A stretch of DNA of 7,223 nt from Ignavibacteria bacterium. GTDB lineage: Bacteria; Bacteroidota; Ignavibacteria; UBA10030; UBA6906. Positions 4,961 through 7,223 of the stretch are shown in pieces (position 1 is the stretch's first letter; each line of letters starts with the position of its first letter). The notes under the pieces are model-generated. The model saw only the letters and a program-made list of their open reading frames with translations. It had not been told where the DNA came from and made no database searches. The position numbers were made by a program, and so were the translations under genes. Location: contig JAOUDE010000127.1 of the NCBI GenBank assembly GCA_029859455.1, positions 1 to 7,223 of the forward strand, written 5' to 3'.

Positions 4961-7223
4961 ATGGTCACGCCAGGTCAATCGGAGCCGATCGATTCGCTTG
5001 CACACTTCCACCCCGTGGTCCGAACGTGGTTTGTTGAAAAATTCCGGGAGCCAAGCCCTCCCCAGCGCCTCGGCTGGCCGGGAATCATCAGGGGAGAGCA
5101 TACTCTTCTCCTTGCACCGACCGGTTCCGGAAAGACCCTCGCAGCATTCCTCTGGACGATCAATCACCTCCTTGAACAGCACATCAACGGAGACGTACGC
5201 CACGGCGTGCAGGTGCTGTACGTTTCCCCTCTGAAAGCGCTCAACAACGACATCCATCGGAACCTCGAGGGTCCGCTCGAAGAAATTCTCCTCCGGTCGC
5301 AAGAGGCAGGGTTCTCTCTTCCCCCTATCAGAGCCGCCGTGCGGACCGGCGATACATCTCAGTCGGAGCGCAGGAGGATGCTGACGAACCCTCCGGAGAT
5401 TCTGATCACTACCCCGGAGTCGTTGTATCTGATGCTGACCTCCCGGCGGGCGATTCCGATGTTTCGCGCAGTCCAGTATGTCATCATCGATGAGGTCCAT
5501 TCTCTCTGCGGGAACAAACGGGGCGTTCATCTTTCTCTGAGCCTCGAGCGCCTCGACCGGATTGCGGAGCAGGAGTTTGTCCGCATCGGACTCTCGGCAA
5601 CCCAGCGTCCGCTGGAGGAGATTGCACGGTATCTGGGAGGACAGATCTGGGAAGGTAACACATGTATTCCGAGACCTGTAACCATTGTAGACGCCGGCAG
5701 GAAAAAGGAGATGGATCTGCGCGTCAACTCACCGGTTCCTGATTTCTCCTCGCTCCCGCGCGACACCGTCTGGCCCTCACTCCTTCAGCACATCCTCGAG
5801 CTGATACGATCGCACAGGAATACACTGGTGTTTGTCAACAACCGCAGGCTTTCAGAGCGCATAGCGGCTGAGTTGAACGATCTTCTGACAGAAACTGATG
5901 GCACCCTCGGAATGCATCATGTTCCGCATGCATCGCCCTCTGTTCGGAAACAGGCACGGGATGGCGTGTCGGCGGAACAGCCGGTCAGGGCTTACCATGG
6001 CAGCATGTCGAGAGAATCCAGGGAGCAGATGGAAACAGCCCTCAAAGAAGGGACATTGAAGGCGTTGATCACAACATCGGCTCTCGAGCTCGGTATCGAC
6101 ATCGGGAGCATCGACCTGGTCATTCAGATCGAATCACCGAAAGGGGTCGCCCGGGGACTCCAAAGGGTGGGACGATCAGGACACCTGATCACGGCAACAA
6201 GCAAGGGGATCGTTTTTCCGACTCACCGGGAAGATCTTGTCGAGGCGGCCGTTGTGGGAAGGGAGATGAAGCACCATCGCGTAGAAATGACCACGATCCC
6301 CCGAAACTGTCTCGATGTGCTGGCACAGCAAATAGTCGCGATGGTAAGTATGGAGGAACAGGACGTCGATGCTCTCTTTGATTTCGTCCGTCGCTCGTTT
6401 TGCTACCAGCACCTGCCGAGGACCCTGTTTGACGGAGTCCTCCGGATGCTGAGCGGTCGGTACGCCTCCGATACGCTCCGTGATCTTCGGCCACGCATTT
6501 CCTGGGACAAGAGCAACAATCTGCTGCGGGCATTGCCGGGGAGCGCCCGTCTGGCGGTCACGGGAGCCGGAACCATAGCGGACCGCGGGTACTATGGTGT
6601 CTACCTGGAAGACGGCAAGACCAAGGTGGGTGAAATCGACGAGGAGTTCGTCTTCGAAAGCCGGAGCGGTGACACCTTCATCCTCGGCAGCGACACCTGG
6701 AGGATCAGTTCCATCGATCCGAGCCGCCTCACCGTCACACCGGCACCGGGTGAGCCTGCCCGGATGCCGTTCTGGCGGGGAGAACGGATCGGAAGAACGT
6801 TCGAACTCAGCGTGAAAGTGGGAGAGTTTCGAAAAGAGCTCGCTCTCCGTCTTCAGGACGAGAACTGCCTCAAATGGATTCGGGATGAATTCCCGGTTGA
6901 CCACAACACTGCGTGGCAGATTCTGGAGTACGCCCGGAGTCAACATCAGGTTGCCGGAGCGATTCCGCATAACAACCTGATTCTTATCGAATCGTTCCGC
7001 GACGAAATCGGCGACCCCCGGGTGATCGTCCACTCCTCTTTCGGGCGACGGGTGAATGGAATGATCGGGCTGTTTCTTGTCAAGGCGATGCAGGAACGGA
7101 CCGGATCCACTCCGCAGATGCTGTACAACGACAACGGAATCCTTCTCCGGTCGTCCGACCCTGACGATCTGCCGACTGATCTTCTTGAGACCATTTCATT
7201 TTCTGCGGCACTCAACACTATCA
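4961..7223 (+). CDS. lhr: Lhr-family superfamily 2 DEVH helicase, 3' end cut by the window (754 residues visible)
   Basis: One frame is open without interruption from 4961 to the right edge. It has all the helicase motifs in order: I APTGSGKT (52-59), Ia SPLKAL (89-94), TPESLYLML (151-159), II DEVH (177-180), III SAT (212-214), IV LVFVNNRR (289-296), V TTSALELGIDIG (371-382) and VI QRVGRSGH (401-408). The Lhr-specific half follows: the winged-helix region around CYQHLPRTLFDGVLRMLSGRY (481-501), then VGEIDEEFVFE (556-566) and LGSDTWRISSI (575-585). Lhr proteins are ATP-dependent 3'-5' helicases acting on DNA and RNA:DNA hybrids in repair. The FHPVVRTWF entry (16-24) is where family members usually begin, favouring ATG 4961. 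ATG 4910 would add 17 residues without recognisable similarity. Neither start has a good ribosome-binding site. Whether this is the short core form or the long form with a C-terminal extension cannot be seen. Confidence 0.93.
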   Translation, partial: MVTPGQSEPIDSLAHFHPVVRTWFVEKFREPSPPQRLGWPGIIRGEHTLLLAPTGSGKTLAAFLWTINHLLEQHINGDVRHGVQVLYVSPLKALNNDIHRNLEGPLEEILLRSQEAGFSLPPIRAAVRTGDTSQSERRRMLTNPPEILITTPESLYLMLTSRRAIPMFRAVQYVIIDEVHSLCGNKRGVHLSLSLERLDRIAEQEFVRIGLSATQRPLEEIARYLGGQIWEGNTCIPRPVTIVDAGRKKEMDLRVNSPVPDFSSLPRDTVWPSLLQHILELIRSHRNTLVFVNNRRLSERIAAELNDLLTETDGTLGMHHVPHASPSVRKQARDGVSAEQPVRAYHGSMSRESREQMETALKEGTLKALITTSALELGIDIGSIDLVIQIESPKGVARGLQRVGRSGHLITATSKGIVFPTHREDLVEAAVVGREMKHHRVEMTTIPRNCLDVLAQQIVAMVSMEEQDVDALFDFVRRSFCYQHLPRTLFDGVLRMLSGRYASDTLRDLRPRISWDKSNNLLRALPGSARLAVTGAGTIADRGYYGVYLEDGKTKVGEIDEEFVFESRSGDTFILGSDTWRISSIDPSRLTVTPAPGEPARMPFWRGERIGRTFELSVKVGEFRKELALRLQDENCLKWIRDEFPVDHNTAWQILEYARSQHQVAGAIPHNNLILIESFRDEIGDPRVIVHSSFGRRVNGMIGLFLVKAMQERTGSTPQMLYNDNGILLRSSDPDDLPTDLLETISFSAALNTI

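Noticed and set aside
4949..5530. 193-codon open frame on the minus strand over the helicase N-terminus
   Set aside because: It overlaps motifs I to II of the helicase in antisense, and the product is Arg/Pro/His-rich with no domain.
6176..7033. 285-codon open frame on the minus strand
   Set aside because: It lies wholly inside the helicase gene, whose frame carries all the SF2 motifs. The antisense translation has no recognisable domain and is a codon-bias shadow.

Overview
The window reads as a chromosomal segment from a Gram-negative bacterium of moderately high GC content (mid-50s percent by eye). An outer-membrane-type beta-barrel, a lipoprotein and a periplasmic thioredoxin imply two membranes. 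The gene mix (B12-dependent ribonucleotide reductase, an Lhr-type helicase, a GT-C glycosyltransferase fused to TPRs, a PKD-like lipoprotein) recalls the Bacteroidota/Chlorobiota/Ignavibacteria/Calditrichota/Zixibacteria side of the tree. That placement is an impression from gene content, not a measurement.

Layout. Positions 1-278 (+) hold the 3' end of a probable adenosylcobalamin-dependent ribonucleotide reductase (nrdJ-like). A strong hairpin at 300-339 lies between it and the convergent minus-strand genes and probably terminates transcription in both directions. On the minus strand, read right to left, 2211 down to 354 is a tight three-gene unit: a TlpA-like thioredoxin, a small PKD/Ig-like lipoprotein and an outer-membrane beta-barrel protein, with gaps of only 5 and 14 nt. 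Upstream of it, also on the minus strand, are a RimJ/RimL-type GNAT acetyltransferase (2332-2943) and a 618-residue polytopic GT-C glycosyltransferase with a C-terminal TPR domain (2996-4852). A 108-nt divergent intergenic region (4853-4960) separates these from the plus-strand gene for an Lhr-family superfamily 2 helicase. That gene is open from 4961 to the right edge and is cut by the window.

How the genes work together. The clearest functional unit is the thioredoxin/lipoprotein/barrel trio. All three products are exported. Apart from the lipobox cysteine, the lipoprotein and the barrel each contain only two cysteines, and in both they form a vicinal CC pair, beside a gene for a CGPC thioredoxin. 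This suggests a small envelope redox or metal-handling module and is the best candidate for something undescribed here. The remaining genes (nucleotide reduction, protein or small-molecule acetylation, envelope glycosylation, DNA repair) look like ordinary housekeeping or accessory genes with no obvious shared pathway.

No tRNA, rRNA, CRISPR array, insertion sequence or phage gene was seen. No gene-free stretch exceeds about 120 nt.
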